Positions 1 through 14,900 of a DNA stretch of 64,000 nucleotides are shown here, piece after piece. The stretch's first letter is position 1. Each line of letters begins with the position of its first letter. Below the pieces are notes generated by a model that was not told the origin of the DNA, ran no database searches, and saw nothing but the letters and a program-made list of their open reading frames with translations. A program made the position numbers and the translations under genes. Source of the stretch: Diphasiastrum complanatum (taxonomy: Eukaryota; Streptophyta; Lycopodiopsida; Lycopodiales; Lycopodiaceae); contig CM055097.1 of NCBI GenBank assembly GCA_029204225.1, forward strand, positions 63,341,146 through 63,405,145, written 5' to 3'.

Positions 1-230
1 GAGAGACTCACCTATGAGGTCCATGAACTCGTATATGAGGCCCATCATGCACCCCCCCTCGCGATCAACGAGCCTCGGAACAAGTAGATGGGGCGCATGA
101 CGTCCATGAGGTTGCTGCATATCAACCCAAAAGGGCTCCATGAAGAGGATCTCGTGGAAGGCCAAAGCCCTTCGAGGTCTAGACAGGTCCATGGCCTGTG
201 AACTCTGCAGAAGTAGCCATGCGCCGCAAA

Positions 231-1722
231 TCACCCTTGAGCTAGTGTAGTTCGCTCGAGCATGATGAACTGGTAAGCGAAGCGAGCCTGGGGTTGCGAG
301 CGGGCTTCTTCAAGTTGAGCCTGCATTGAAAAATGGAATAAGAGGCACACACGAAAACCCCAACGCATACCCCTAAACCCTGAACCTTTGGAATTATTGG
401 CGTGTGCAACATAACTGTAATCGAGCCAAAAAAATAAGTAGCATCTACCGCTGAAGGTGCGGAAAAGGGCGGTGGAGCGGGCGCTTGCAGTGTGACGAAG
501 TCCACAATCGCAAATGCCTCGTGAGAATCTCACTAACCAAGGCAGGCGCCCGATGGAATGCAAGAGGAGGTCCAGTGAGTGTGCGGCACATGGAGTCCAC
601 ACAATGGAGGGGTACTCTGCCATACGAAACTCCCCCATACCGCGGCAATTGGACGCATTGTCCGTCACAAACTTATCGTGAACAGTTCATACAATTAATG
701 CACAGCTTGGAAACACATTGCAATCAATCGAAAACTAATTAAACTTTTTGTATTTAACATTGCGCAGTAAAATGATCAAGCAACTAAGGAAAAAAATTGT
801 ACTTGGATAACGAGCTGTGGCCCCAATCTCCTCTATCGCCGCTGCGGATGATGCCGTAGATGTACTCGGCCGTGTGCACTCTCCCTGCCTCAGAGCGTCG
901 ACGCTGCGGTGGGAGGAACATGGAACCGTAGCAGCTGGAAACAATCACGTTGATGAGTGGACGATCTAAGTCCACCATCAGCCATGATGGAGTAGCCATA
1001 TCTATCCCAGGCCTCATGCAACGATGCTAGTCTCTCTCTAACCTCTGCAACCCGCTCTGGAGCAAAAGGCCCTGCGAAGCACGTCGGCTATGGGGTGGCA
1101 TGTAGGTGGGCCCGTAGACTGCACACTTTCGAGATAGCCTCTTGAAAGATGCGGGATGTGGCCATGATGAAGGGGAGGTTCAAGTCATAGTGCTGTGCTA
1201 TGGTCCTGGTGGCCTCTCTGTGCTGCCCCTCTCACGGCATGGTCATCTGTTTGGTGCCTCAGGATGTGGATGGCTGGGAGGATGCGGATGGACGACGCGG
1301 ATCTGGAGGTGGCATAGGTGTAGGTGCGGAAGCGGAGGATGCGGATGGACGGTGCGGATCTGTAGGTGGTGGCATAGGCGTAGGTGCAGCAATGGAGGTA
1401 GTGGCATCCATGGGGAGTACTGCGGGTGGCGGTGGCGTTGGTGGCGGCGGGTGCACCAGTGGAAGTGGAGTCCGTGGCATCTGTGAATGGCTCGCCGGCC
1501 TCAGCACCTAGCTCAGCATATGTCTCGAGAATGCAAGCCCTCTTCGCAAAGGGGATGACGATACAAATGCCGACCCCGTAGGGTCCCCCTGTGGGTCGGA
1601 CCCGCAATCCCCCCAAATGTGCTCGGACCCGAGAGGCGTAACCTGTGAATTGCTTTCGACAAAAAGGGCAACGCCACTTTTTGTCGAGCAACAACTCCAC
1701 CTCATCCCAAATGGGACGAGCG

Positions 1723-1727
<5 letters not shown>
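231..1727 (-). pseudogene. Decayed hAT-superfamily transposase (BED finger + DUF659)
   Basis: A broken DNA-transposon gene read leftward from an ATG at 1725-1727. The first ~45 residues form a BED-type zinc finger: WRCPFC, then RVRAHLGG. A low-complexity Ala/Thr/Arg stretch with internal duplication follows. Pieces of the DUF659 core appear in other frames: MVDLDRPLINVIVSSCYGSM near 920-1000, and TDNASNCRGMG followed by PSIVWTPCAAHSLDLLL near 580-665. This order matches plant BED/DUF659 hAT transposases. Several frameshifts separate the pieces, and the C-terminal dimerisation domain is not seen, being decayed or off the left edge. It is certainly non-functional. The family call rests on the two conserved DUF659 blocks plus the BED motif. 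Confidence 0.8.
1270..1395. repeat. Two-copy ~60-bp tandem duplication inside the hAT relic
   Basis: The phrase GGATGCGGATGGACG, then GCGGATCTG(G/T)AGGTGG and GGCATAGG(T/C)GTAGGTGC, occurs twice in succession. The copies are about 60 bp apart and differ at a few positions. It lies in the low-complexity linker after the BED finger of the transposase remnant. Confidence 0.6.
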
Positions 1728-1768
<41 letters not shown>

Positions 1769-1818
1769 CTAAACCCTAAACTCACACACACACCATGTCT
1801 CACACAAATCCTCTCTAT

Positions 1819-1879
<61 letters not shown>

Positions 1880-2110
1880 AACACAAATCACCACATACAC
1901 ACACATGCACACACAAATCAACTCTCACACACACATGCACAAACAAATCAACAAACAGACACATCATCACACACACACACAAATCATCACACACACACCC
2001 ACCCACATGCACACACACTCTCTCTCAAACCCCCACTCACCATCTCTCTCTCTCCCTCACTCACCATAGCTCTCTCTCCCACGCTCTTTCTCTCCTCTCT
2101 CGTTGTCCTT
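1728..2110. repeat. CT and CA microsatellite block with telomere-like CCCTAAA
   Basis: A (CT)n run at about 1728-1766 leads into CCCCTAAACCCTAAAC (1767-1782). Further CT tracts and then long CA/ACACACAAAT tracts continue to about 2110. Open frames across it are products of the dinucleotide repeats, not genes. Confidence 0.9.
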
Positions 2111-2968
2111 CTGCGGACTGTTCTGCTGCCCGCGCGCGGGTCCTGTCTTTTTTTTTAGTCAATAAGTGGTGCATATTATAATTGCAAATTACAGCTCCAA
2201 ACAACCTGCATATTTATGCATGTTTGATGTTGCTAAAAAAGAAAACTGAATTCATCAGATCAAGTGGAATAACTGACCATTTTCAGTATTTAAATGTAGC
2301 TGGTATAGATTGAGTCTTGAAGTCACGAAGTTTTGACATAGCCTGACTGTGTAAAAGTCATAAAGAACTAATATAACACATGACTCGAGCATCCTTCACG
2401 TGGGTAGCAGTTGTACGTCTGAGGCCATCCAAGGACCATTAGAGGTTGCGACAAGTATCCTCCTTTCTCCAATCTTCAGGATACACTCTCATATACTAAC
2501 CTGAGTTATCTTGCTGGAAAATTTATAGCTAAACTAAACAATTCAGCCTGGATAGATCTAGCGGAACACGAACATATTACTGGAACTTAAACAAAAGGAT
2601 TAATAAACTGCCAATTTGTACAGAGGCATTGGATTCTGCTTGCACCTGTATGCTGCTAGAGATCTCATTGGTAACATTCCCCAACGGATCATAAGGTGAC
2701 TATACGCATTATTAACTGTGGAAGGTTTCAACCCACCCAGATACAATGTTGTGTAAGTCAGTCCTTAAATATATATGGCTTATGTGTACATTTATAAAAC
2801 CTTCAAGACTTCATATTGCATTTCAGGACTGTAGTTTACTAGTCATTAATACTAGTTAAAATGAGAATTCAGCCAGATGATGCGTCTTAAGTATCAGATG
2901 GTGGTCAAAGGATGTAGAAAATACTCACATTCAAAACCAGAGTAGAACCTGCCAAGAAAGTAGCTATA
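2111..2968. other. 3' flank of the ARF gene
   Basis: AT-rich sequence between the CT/CA block and the ARF stop codon. It should contain the ARF 3' UTR and poly(A) site on the minus strand. No canonical minus-strand AATAAA could be picked with confidence, and no other gene is visible. Confidence 0.5.
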
Positions 2969-5900
2969 TCACTCATCGGAAGTTCCGCTAGGGGTCGTTG
3001 GAGCTGAAGATTCCTGACAATCTGCCGAACATTTGGATGCCTCTCTTGTGGCCTGATCCTCTTCCAAGTTGCTTTGACCAAAAGAGCCCTGTGCCATTTT
3101 ATCGACCTCAAAAGGAGAAAGGATCCTGATTTTTCGAACGATGTTGCAAAATTCCCTGTGAAGCCATGACAACACTTAGCAACGACATGGATAAGTTACC
3201 TCAAAAGATAAATTCAAACATAATAGTTTGAATTAAATTTATCTAAAAGTAAGAGAGACTACAAATATTGGAAATTATCAGCAGTCACTTACAACCAAGG
3301 GTCGTCTCCAACAAGCAACATGTCTCCCTCATGGTCAATATAGACAAGCTGCCATCCACTTCCCGGTTCATTTAAAGCTCCCTCAACTTTGAATAATCGA
3401 CTTAACTCTTGCAGCAAATCATCATAACCCTCAAAGTTTGAAAGATCCACAGCTCGACCAACTGCTCCTTGCTTGTATACCTGTAGAATGAATAAAGAGC
3501 TTGAGCTTGTCAAGGAAGAAACAAAAATCGAGATAGCTATCAATAACTGTCTATTGAGTACTGAGTATGAATTACTGAAAATCTAGAAAGTCTCAAGCAG
3601 CACACCTTCACGCGTGTTCGCAGAGGAACTTGAGGCCAATCCTGCTCTTTAGAGCACCTCATTGAGGTATTACTCTGATCCATGCTTTTTACGGGTTCCA
3701 TTTCTTCCTTGTCTACAGACTGAAGCTTAGACACATAATCTACCTCCCTGGACGAATGATATGAAGTAGATGCATGTCCCAATTGGATCTCTCTCTGAAC
3801 GCTATGAGGTGACTCTAACATACCACCAGTCTGACATTTCATGCCCCTAATATTGCTGCTTAAAGTGAAGCCAAATATTTTGCAGTTCTTGTCTGTGACT
3901 GCTGGCACATGTTCATTGTTCTGATCCTGATGAGCCTTACAGGATGAACAGGACTGCTCTGTGTCTGGTCCTGGTCCTAACTGCTTGGGCTCTACTTTGG
4001 AATGGCTGGTGGTTGAAGAAACTTCTTGACGACCTATGCCAGTAATATCTGGACAAGAAATCGACTCCATGCCAGTAAGCCAATCAATAGTGCCATCAGG
4101 CACAGTACTTGATTGAGGTAAAGACTGCAAGGGTGCATTATTAGGTGACCACCATAAAGTGAAGTGCTTGCTACTTTGACTATCTGGGAGACCTGGTTGA
4201 TTCTGACACTTCGTATCCTGCATATCTTGTGGTGTCACTGACAGATGCAGATTAGGCTCACATGACTCTTCTGCTAAGGTCATTGATGATCGATACGAGG
4301 TTCCAGCATTCACCAAATTAGCATTGTGCTCCTCGTTTGATTGTTGCAGTTGAAGTTTTAACTGATGCTGTTTCACATCAAGCATCTGAGCCGGGAATAG
4401 CATTGGTACCTGAAAATCCTGAGCAACACCAGACATCTTGATGCTGGAACTGTTCACAAATTTAGAGTCAGACCTACCCAGTGATGTGCAACTCTCAGCA
4501 CCTATTCTCTTCTCATTCTGGCAGTCATCTGGTTTAACTTTCCAGCTGGCAGAACTTAGTAATCCTTCTACATCCTCTTCGGTGACCAGAACTCCTGGAG
4601 ACTGGACATTATGATTACCTTGTAAGACCTGCTGATATTGCATACAAGGGGCCACATCCAACTGAGTGTTGCTCGCACCTACCTCAAAAGATCAGCATAT
4701 CAGGATTCATCCTACACTAATGCATCAGATAAATCTTGTGGAGAGTGAACATCCCAAACCTGGCTTAAAACAGAAACAGAAACAGGTATCTTCACAAGAT
4801 TAGGTAGACCGCCTCTAAAGACTTATTTATGTCAACCAACCTCCTCACTTGTATGAAGCAGTAGTTTAAGAATACGAAATTTTTATGAAGTGAATGGCTA
4901 CCTGGAAATGATATGTCTACAATTGGAGATGGATTACTGAGACGCAATCGCGTTACTCTTGGCTCTGGGAAATTTAGCACAGCAGGAGCAATGAAAGGTT
5001 CAATCTCCCAAGGAGAGACTCTTTCCTGTCTCTCACTGGCTATTTGTTCATCCCATCCAACCTGGGGCCAAATACATGAAAAATGATCTTTGTGATGAGG
5101 TACAACTTAACATATCAAAGATCTAGCCCCATAAGCATATTGTGAGCAAAATTCTAAGTTAGGCCCTGAGATGCGAAAGGGAGGAAGAAGATCAAGAAGT
5201 ATTGCAAAACAATTACTCTACCTTTAAACATCGCCATTTTGAGTTGGGCCATCGAGTAGCATCAAAATCGCATACCCCAGTGATGGTACCAATGTACCTT
5301 GGATCCATAAAAACAACATCAATACTTCATACCTCTTTTAATGTGGCATCTTTCAAATGTCTTGCAAGTCTACAAGTATAATCCAAAGGTTAACAAGGTG
5401 AGCACCAAAAAGATAAGATTACATGTACAATACTTGTAGATCTATCAATGATATTTAGCTTGAAATTAATTTAGCAATATTACCTCCGTTCTGATGATTC
5501 TTCAGTTTCGAACCTCATTTTGAAACGCATTCCTACAGATAGATTATTTCTGAAAGCACTAACATACTTATACAGTGGAATCACAAACTCTGCTGGGCTT
5601 GCCCTGCAAAACAAACCAACTTGCAGGTCAGACTTTTTGCTTTGACTATTGATGCCAAACAAGGAATGCTAGAAAATATTTAGCAACTGAACTGTGGGTT
5701 TAATTAAGTACATGACCAATCCTAAGATTTCCGATATTCTTCCATCAGGTGAGAATGAATATAACTCGCTCATTCCATCCTCAGTATGAACACCACCCTC
5801 GATTTTTTAGATGAATTATGCATAGATCGACACACCAGATTTGATATACTCCAAAGATGGAAGTCACAAGCAGACACCTAGACCAACCTCATTAGTCAAT

Positions 5901-8900
5901 AATGATATGGGATGCTACTATTTGAACTCTTTAACAAGTTATATATAATCGTGCACCATGTCTTTACCTGCCCTAGTACGGAGTGAGTGCCAAACCAGAA
6001 ACAAAAACTCAAATGGCATAAAGTCAGAGATAGTCGCTTGGACACAGCCCATTTTGATAGCAAACAAACTATGATTTAACAAAAACAACCATCCATAGAT
6101 GCTTCTTCCAAACCTTCTCTTTTAGGGCGTTCCGTTCAATACGTACAAAAACTGAACATGTTCTGTGTGTATGGAGCGTGTGTTTTCTTTATATACTAAA
6201 AAAAACGAAAAAAAACTAAGTTCCCTATAAACCAGCATCATGGCTCATTTTCAATCGGGAGTGAGGAGGGTGCGAATAAATCTTGTCATTGTGATCACAT
6301 TTGAATAATCTTTGACACTGATATTTATGTACAGGGTTTTTCCTGAATCCTTTTGTTGTATATGTCATCAGTCACATCTCTATCAATGATAGTGCTTCTT
6401 ATTTAGGTTTGTGATGCCATCACGTCCAATTTACATCTGTTTTCTAAAGTTTTTAGGCCTAAGGCAACATGTTAGGCAGGAATTAGGGTTTGGGGCTGAT
6501 CACTCACCGTTCATGTCAGATTCAACCACCGCGGCTTTACAATGCATTTAAATTTATGGTTAAGGGTGGTTTTCAATAAAAATGTCTGCAGTTTTTAAGT
6601 TGTTCTAAAATGGTAAGGCTTGCAGATTAGGGTTTATTTGGATCTTCTTTTTGAGTAGCATTGGTGACCATGCCAACAATGAGATTTGCAATCTGGGAAA
6701 AGGTAGAGTCAGTTGACAACGCTATGAGCCACTTTCATAAACAGCACTTTGACTAGGTTGAGGACGCATCTTCTCAGTACTATTGATGGCCAGTTTGTTG
6801 GCATCTGCCAGATGTAGACTAGCAGCATTTAATTGGCACCTTTGGAGATGGCTGAGCCCAGCCAATGGCGAGTTCCAAGGCTCGACCAGCGACGGCCTCC
6901 ACAACTTCCAGAGCAGCCCCTACAACTTCAGGACCTCACAGAACCTTTGTAGCAACAGCGGCAAGCGCACCACTCTACGCATTAGCCCAAGACCAACAGG
7001 GCGAGGCCTTTACTCTACCAGCTGACCATCCACCTCTACTGCCACACCATCCTCTAGCCGACCATCCACCTCCTCTACCTCACCATCGATACCAGCATGG
7101 CAAGGCCCTTACTCCACTCATCGACCATCCACCTCTACTACCACACTCTCTGGCCAGACATCCACCTTTGCCACAACCCGAGCCATGCCATCTTCTGCCT
7201 CCCAAGATCGAGCCACAAAGCTTGGCTTGGTCCATGAGGAAGGTCAACTACAATGCAACTAATATGGTTTTGGAAATTATATTCTACAGCCTTAACCTTC
7301 CTTTCACCATTACCAACACCACCCTGTTTAGAAAGATCATGACTAGTGTTGCAACTTTGTCAAATAACCTCAACCCGAAGTGGTAGGACTGCAAACTCAG
7401 CAAAGATAGTCTAATGCGGAACCGAGGGCTTGGCCTGGATCATACATGCAAGCATAGTGACCTGTAGATGAGATATACTAGTCGACTCTGACTCAGAATC
7501 CCTGTGCACCAAGCCTCCACTACATAAATAGCTGTAGGTGAACCGTGGAACAATGGAGTCATATAATCTACACTTACTCGGGGCATCACAGATGTGCTTC
7601 CTGGAGCAGAGCCACTCAAGACTAACTAGCGACAAATGACCCTTCCACAAACTAGCTGTGGGGGTCTGTCTCATACTAAAAATTGGCTCAATGAAGGATG
7701 TCCCCAAATACATAGACGAGAATACCACCTCTAGTGGTTGTCCTCCTAGAGTAAACACCTATCTCTACATAAAGGCCCTGGAGGTATTAAAAGTCATAAT
7801 CTAGGCTTCCTTGATATGCATAATCACATCAAAGGTATCCCCAAAAACCTGGAACATATCCACATGTCGCTGTGACCCCTCACCTGAGGAGAAATCAATG
7901 CCCCAACATCAGCATTAAGTGGAATGGAAATGAGTATATCACCAAGCCCACAGCCAAGATCACCATCCTAGTTGATGGCTTTCTCAAGCTCATCAATAAC
8001 CAAACCAAAAGGTGTGGGGGAGGGGGAACAACCTTGCTTCACCGTAGTAGTACTCACGACTTTCTCAAAAAGACCCTCCTCAAATTTGAAGCAATCCCAA
8101 ACTTCCTCATACAATGCCATGACAGCCAATATGGTATCGGTAGAGAAGCCAAGATCTCTCAATCTCTGGATGAGCATGGGTCATGGAACTGAGTAACAAG
8201 CATTTTTGAAATCCACAAAACAACAATAAACTCTCTCATGTTTGGACTTGGCCTCCTCAATGATAGCTAAGAGTGTGAACACATGATCAGTGATGAAGTG
8301 TTGTGCCTAGAAATGGGCCTTCTGACCCAAGGCTACATATGTAACCTTCGTGTCTATGCCTCACTATTAACCATTGTTTGAAGGATAGTGCCATAAAGCT
8401 TAGCCACAATGTGCCCAATCAAAATGAAGCGATAGTTGTCAGGCTTCATGGGTTCACCACTCTTGGGAATTGGATGGATGATATTGGTGCACCATGATAG
8501 AGGAAAACCATAAATGATAGCATGATTAAGGAGTGAGACCAAAACAGGTGCAAGTATATCAGCGGCCTGAATCAAGAGTTCAACATCTAAGTCATCAATA
8601 TTTCGTGCCCGACAGGATTTCAACTTCTCAATGGCCAGAGAAAGCATATATGAGGTGAAGAAGGAGAAGTTGGAGGGACAAGGAGATATCACAATCGAAT
8701 ATGTGTGAAAGGTGTAAAGTGATGTGGCATACTCAATCCAAAGACACAGATCCCTTCAAACTAGAGGTGGGGCCCAAGTGATAAATTCACGCGAGAAAGC
8801 ACCAGAAGGGGAACTATGAAGAAGATCACCAAGTCTTCCGGCATTGAATGAATGCTTTTTGTAATGACAAGTGTAACTGTATAAACATATGAGGTTAAAA

Positions 8901-11900
8901 AGATGATGAGAGAATGAAGATTGTGCATGAATGACTTGTAAATGGAGTTGTTTACATAAATCATCGTACCAAGGTTGGTGAGGATCATGCAAGCGTGTGA
9001 AGTATTTACTTACAATGTTTGGACAGGAAAGCCACGGAAGCGGCAGTAGGAACAACTGTAGTGAGAGAAGATGCTTGGGAATGGAGCAAGTTATCATATG
9101 GGAAATTTTGAAGTATGAAAGAGAGAGCTTCCTAATAAAGATGTGTATGCATGACTAAATATGTATCATTCCACTGGGATTAAGTGGAGAAAGACATAAC
9201 ATTGAGCTCATCAAATAAAGAGGGTATGAGAGAGGATGAACCCATAAAATAGTCCATGACACTATGGCCACTATTATGAGGATGCCAAGTATGGTCACCA
9301 GAACTCAGCCACCAAGACAAGTCATTAAAAATGGCAATTCATGAGCCTCACCTAGCTACAGAAATGCTCACCACAAGTAGAAACCAGGCCACCAACATCA
9401 AAACATAACTTGTCAATCCCCATATCCACACTATCCAACAGTGACTGCATAAAACGTTGTCTGTCTAGAAGATGTCTTGGCATTGAAATCCTCGGGAAGC
9501 AGTATACAACCACACTCTGAGTAAAGGAGAATGTATTAAGAAATCAACGTATAGAGAGCCCATCCTATCTACAAAAGCTGAAGATCTTGGTGGAAAATAA
9601 CAAACCGCCAAATACACATCCTTGTCCAGTCCAATGTTCCGACCAAGAAACCTATTTGAAAGACATCGTGCTTGCTCATCATGTCGAATCAAATCAATGA
9701 TATTGTTGATAGTTGACATTGTTGATGGTTGAAAGTTCACACAAGAATCATAATTCAAAGAAATTGTAACTTATGGTTTATTGGCATAGGCTTCCTCATC
9801 ACATCCCATTGTGATTCACACGTGGCCCAAAGTCTCATTCTCTCATGGAGACGTTGAAACCCTCAAGGACTAATGGCATCAGTAGAGGTGTTGGGAGAGG
9901 GGCAACGAGCCAAGTTTGTCCACCTAGGCCTATTGGTAAAGAAGTTTATGTGGCAAAATACTAGTAGATGAATAAAGAGGTGAAACAAATTTAGTGTTTT
10001 CACTTGTGCAACATCCCCTTTCATGTGGCTAAAACCCTTGCATGGAGGCAGATGACGAGGCATGTTTCCAAGACCGGTGATGAGTGGAAGGGAACTACCA
10101 TGGAGCAATAGAGGACAAGGAAGCTGGTTGATGAGCGAGACTAGCCCTAGAGCCTATCAGGATCATGTATATCGTGAACACTATACCCTAAACCTAGTAT
10201 GCTCTAGAAACTTAAGTTGGAACTTTTAACCTTTAAGTTCTAAGTTTTGACTTTTAACGTTCCATAGGCTAATTGGTTAAGGGGCCAATCCTAAGCTCAT
10301 TGTGTATGTAAAATTTATTACTGAATTGTGAGTCTTGACTCTTGATAATTGTCATTGACTCATTTGTGTCATGTGTGCTCCACCATAGATCCAAAATAGG
10401 TATGGTGCACATTATATTAGATGGATGGACTGATACTAGGAGGCACCACATTATTAATATATCGGTGTCCTACATCCATTGACACCTCACAGTTGGGCTT
10501 AGTGTTGGATGCCTAGACACTCTTTGGCAACATTAACAATGCCATTGAGGAAACCAACATGGATAATGTTGTGCGAGTAGTCACTGTAGGAAAGCAAGAG
10601 TCAAGTCACCAAGATCTAGTTATCAATCAACTCTAAGAGCGAGAGAGAGAGAGAGAAAACAACAACAAGAGCAATGGAGAGCAATGCTTAGCCAAACTGA
10701 AAAAATGTGACACAATAAGCCAATATGTACTCTACCTACTTACTGACTGTAGGGCACCCCCAAAAGTCGAGATAGGGCCCCTAAACCAAATTAGACCCCT
10801 AAGGACCCACGAATAAGTACATGACCAAAATTGGGTTCAACTGAACTTAAGACAAACTTAAGATGGCCTAAATAACTAAATACCCATGGTTACACAAATC
10901 TCGACCTTTTGGGTCAAAGTAACCTATGGATTAACTTCACCTTAGTCATTTATTTCTAACACCCTCCTTAAATGACAATGCAGAAAAACTGAAATCTTTA
11001 CTATGTAATAAAACCACCACGTGGTATTAAATTTAAAGCTTTGCATAAAGCTTCAAATCTGACTCTAGGCAACGCCTTAGTGAAGAGGTCCGCAATATTA
11101 TCCTCTGTAGGACAATACTCAAGTAAAATGTCGCCATCATGAAGTCTCTCCCGAACAAAGTGATACTGGATCTCGATGTGCTTTGTCCTCACATGAAAAA
11201 CAGGATTCTGTGCAATGGCAATAGCACTCTGACTATCACTCAAGATAAGAGTGGCTGAGGGCGCGCCAAACTTCATGTCAACAAGTAGTCTTCTCAGCCA
11301 TAAACACTCCGTTGTGGCTAGAAATATCGCTCTCTATTCTGCCTCACTAGAAGAAGTAGCAATGGTGGGCTGCTTTTTACTTAACCAAGAAATTGCAGAA
11401 TTTCCATAAAAAAGCAATGTCCACTTGTAGAGCGTCTAGTGTCTTGATCTCCACCCCAATCCGAGTCACTAAAACCAACCAAACATGCGTCATCACAAGC
11501 AGGAAAAACCAGTCCATGGCTTCTTGTTCCTTGAAGATATTGAAAGATCCTCTTCAACGCTTTCCAATGTGATGTCATCGGGGCATTGCATGAATTGACT
11601 CGTGAGTGAGACACTATAAGAAATGTCTGGTCTTGAATTACATAGGTAAATGAGACAGGCAATAGCTTGACAATATAGAGTAGTATCAAATGGTTCACCA
11701 TCACCTTGACTACTTAATTTCAGGCCTGTCTCCATAGGTGTAGCAACCGGCTTGCAATCTTCCATCTTGAACCGCTTCAAAATCTGGCCAATGTAGCGTT
11801 CTTGAGAGATGCAAATTCCAGCCCCTTCTTGTACAAATTCAAGACCAAGATAAAAGTGCAATAGGCCTAAATCTAAGGTTCCAAAAACCATACCAAGATC

Positions 11901-14900
11901 GAGTATTACGGCATCAATCTGCTGCTCATTACTTCCCGTAATAATACTATCATCAACATAAAGCAAAATAATGATGATATAATCTGAAGTATGCTTGACA
12001 TAAAGAGTAGATTCGCTAGGACTATTAGTAAACCCACGATCACAAAAATAGGCATGTATTTTTTGATACCACATCCTCGAGGCTTGCTTCAGTCCATAAA
12101 GTGCCTTCTTGAGAAGAACTTTATCTTCTTGGCCTTCAACCAAAAAACCATCAGGTTGTTGAAGATACACTTCCTCATTGAGATCACCATTGAGGAATGT
12201 TGTTTTCATGTCAAGTTACCGCAAACGCCAACCAAAATGGGCAGCCAAAGAGGTTACTACCCTCACGGTAGTCATTCCAAGCAGTAGGAGAAAAAGTCTT
12301 CTCATAATCAATCCCCTTTTGCTGAGCATAGCCTTTGGCAACAAGCCTTGCCTTGTACCTTTCAATGGTACCATCTGCCTTATACTTGATTTTGTATACC
12401 CATTTAGAATCAATTGCCTTCTTCCCATGAGGAAGATCAACAAGAACCCAAATCTAGTTCTTCATGAGTGAGTCATGCTCATCTTGCATCGCATCCTCCC
12501 AACATTTTACTCCCTTGGCCTGCTCATAGAAAACGGGTTCTTCCGCAACATCTCCATGAGATGTAAGAGCAAAATCTGAAAAATCAGCATAGTCCACTGA
12601 TTTTGTAGAGGCACGTGTCTTTCCATCATAAAATGAACGTACTTGGCTGTCCCACAAAGTCGACAACAACCACTGTGGGACTGTTTTGGGCTGTCCAACA
12701 GCCATGTCTCTTCTTGCAATTTGTTGTCCAAGATCTTCCGACACTGCACTTGGCTGTCCAAGATCTTCCAAAACTGATCTTTGCTGTCCAACAGTTCCTG
12801 CAAGCTGATTATGAGCAACAATGGGCAGTTCTTGATGAACATTAGGCTCTAAACTTGATGAGGTGTTGGGCAGTTCGAAACTGGTTGATGCTGCCTCTTA
12901 TCTCCAGCAATAGAAGATGGTACCAAATCTGGAAAAACTTCAACATTCACACTATGTGGGCTTTCCCCCTTCAAGATGTGAGTTGGGGCCACATTTAATG
13001 AATTCTTTTCATCAAAATGCACATCACGACTAACAATAATCTTGTTAGTGCTCAAATTGGACCTATAACCAACAAAAATGCATTTAACTCCTTTATCCTC
13101 AAGCTTTGTACTAAGTTTATTCGGAACAAAAGCATAAGCCGTACAACCAAAAATGCGAAAGTGAGAGATTGTGGGCTTCTTCCCATACCAAACATCATAA
13201 GGAGTTAATACTTTCAATGCTTTAGTAGGACAACGATTGCTTATGTATGCTGCCGTTATAACCGCTTCAGCCCAAAACTTGTGAGGTAGCCCCTTTGCTT
13301 TGAGCATGTAACGGGCCATCTTCATAAGTGTACGATTCTTTCGCTTGGCAACACCATTTTGTGGAGGCGTATAAGGAGTTGTCATTTGATGTAGAATTCC
13401 CTTCTCTCGAAGAAATGCACCAAACGTATTCTTAATGCATTCCCCTCCTCGATCGGTGAGTAGGGTCTTCAAAGAATGCCCAAACTGATTTTCAACCATT
13501 GCTAGAAAATCTTTGAAATGTTGAAAATAAGATTTAGCCTTCATAGGATAGATCCATGTAAAACGGGAAAAGTCATCAATAAAAGTCACCAAAAAGGGGC
13601 ACTTTCCAATGGATTCGGTCCTCATTGGACCACAAACATCACTATGAACCAAATCAAATTTATCAAGAACCCTTATAGTTCCATCAATCGGAAAAGGTTT
13701 CCTTTGAAACTTTCCAAGTATGCACCCCTCGCATACATGCCCTTCCGGCTACTCAATAGTAGGAAAATCTTCTACCATATTAAATGTCTTCAGCTTCTTC
13801 AAACTTGCAAAGTTGAGATGTCCAAACCTTGTGTGCCACAATTCAGCCAACTCCAATGATTGTGATGTAGAAGCAACAAGACATATAAAGGGAATTCGTC
13901 GCTCATAGGTATCCATAATGAATAAGCCAGCATGAATTGTTCCCGAAACAATAATCAAGAGAGATCTTTTAGGATCCTTGACAATCCCGAGAGTGTTTGG
14001 ATTGCAAATCAACAATTTGTTGGTGTAGATTGTTACGTGCAAGCAACAAGGATTCGGAATCCAAGGTAGAGGTAGATGTCGTAACCTCAAGAGTAGGAGA
14101 CATAGGCTATGTAGTAGGATTAGGATCCATTTCTCAAGACCAAGAGAGGTGAATTGAGAAAGAAAGAGTTGGAAGAGATCAAAAACAACTCAAGAAAGGT
14201 AGATACAACTCAAACTTGCTGGCTCTTCCCAATCCAAATGGTATTGTCCATGGCTGCCATAAGGATTAAAAGACAGCAAGGAGAGGGATGCACCACCACC
14301 TCCACCTTCTCTTCTCATGAAGTTTAGCATAGGAGAGGCATGCCCTCTCCATGCTTAACTACAAACTGCCAAGTGGCTTTGCTTTGCCACCTCAGCCTCC
14401 ACATAGAGTTGGCAGGCAGGGTACAGCCCCTCATCCCCTTCTTCGCTGGTCTGCCCCTCACCCAACGGACTGCCGCAGGCAGGGAATAGCCTTTGCTGCC
14501 CCTCTAACTGAGTTTTTTTCTACTTTTTTTTAACGCTGGGGGCCCACCACGGACGGAATAACTGTCCGCCAAAGTCAGTCCCTGCAGAAATATTGTCCGC
14601 AGCGCCCTGCCACCTGTCCGCTCCTGGACAGTGCCACGTGGCAGCGCGCTGAGGGGCTAAGGTCTGTTGTTTTTTTTTTCAAAATAAAAAAGCAGCAATT
14701 AGAAGGAATTGAAAATGTGAATAAAAACACATTTCCTGCCTACTTTATGGATTTCATCAAAAGATCAAACAAACTTACAAGAAACCCTTTTGGATCTACA
14801 CACCTGCTTTCGGCATACAGTGGCTCTGATACCATATGTTAGAATCTCTCTTACCGCAAACCTCCAGGTGCCGGTTAACCACAAGAGACCGAACGATTCA

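Noticed and set aside
1795-2181. Open frame over CT/CA repeats
   Set aside because: Its residues (Ser-Leu and Thr-His runs) are set entirely by dinucleotide repeats.
3289-4661. Two separate small genes at 3289-3543 and 3540-4661
   Set aside because: They are exons 13 and 12 of the ARF gene; clear GT/AG sites at 3605 and 3481 join them in frame.
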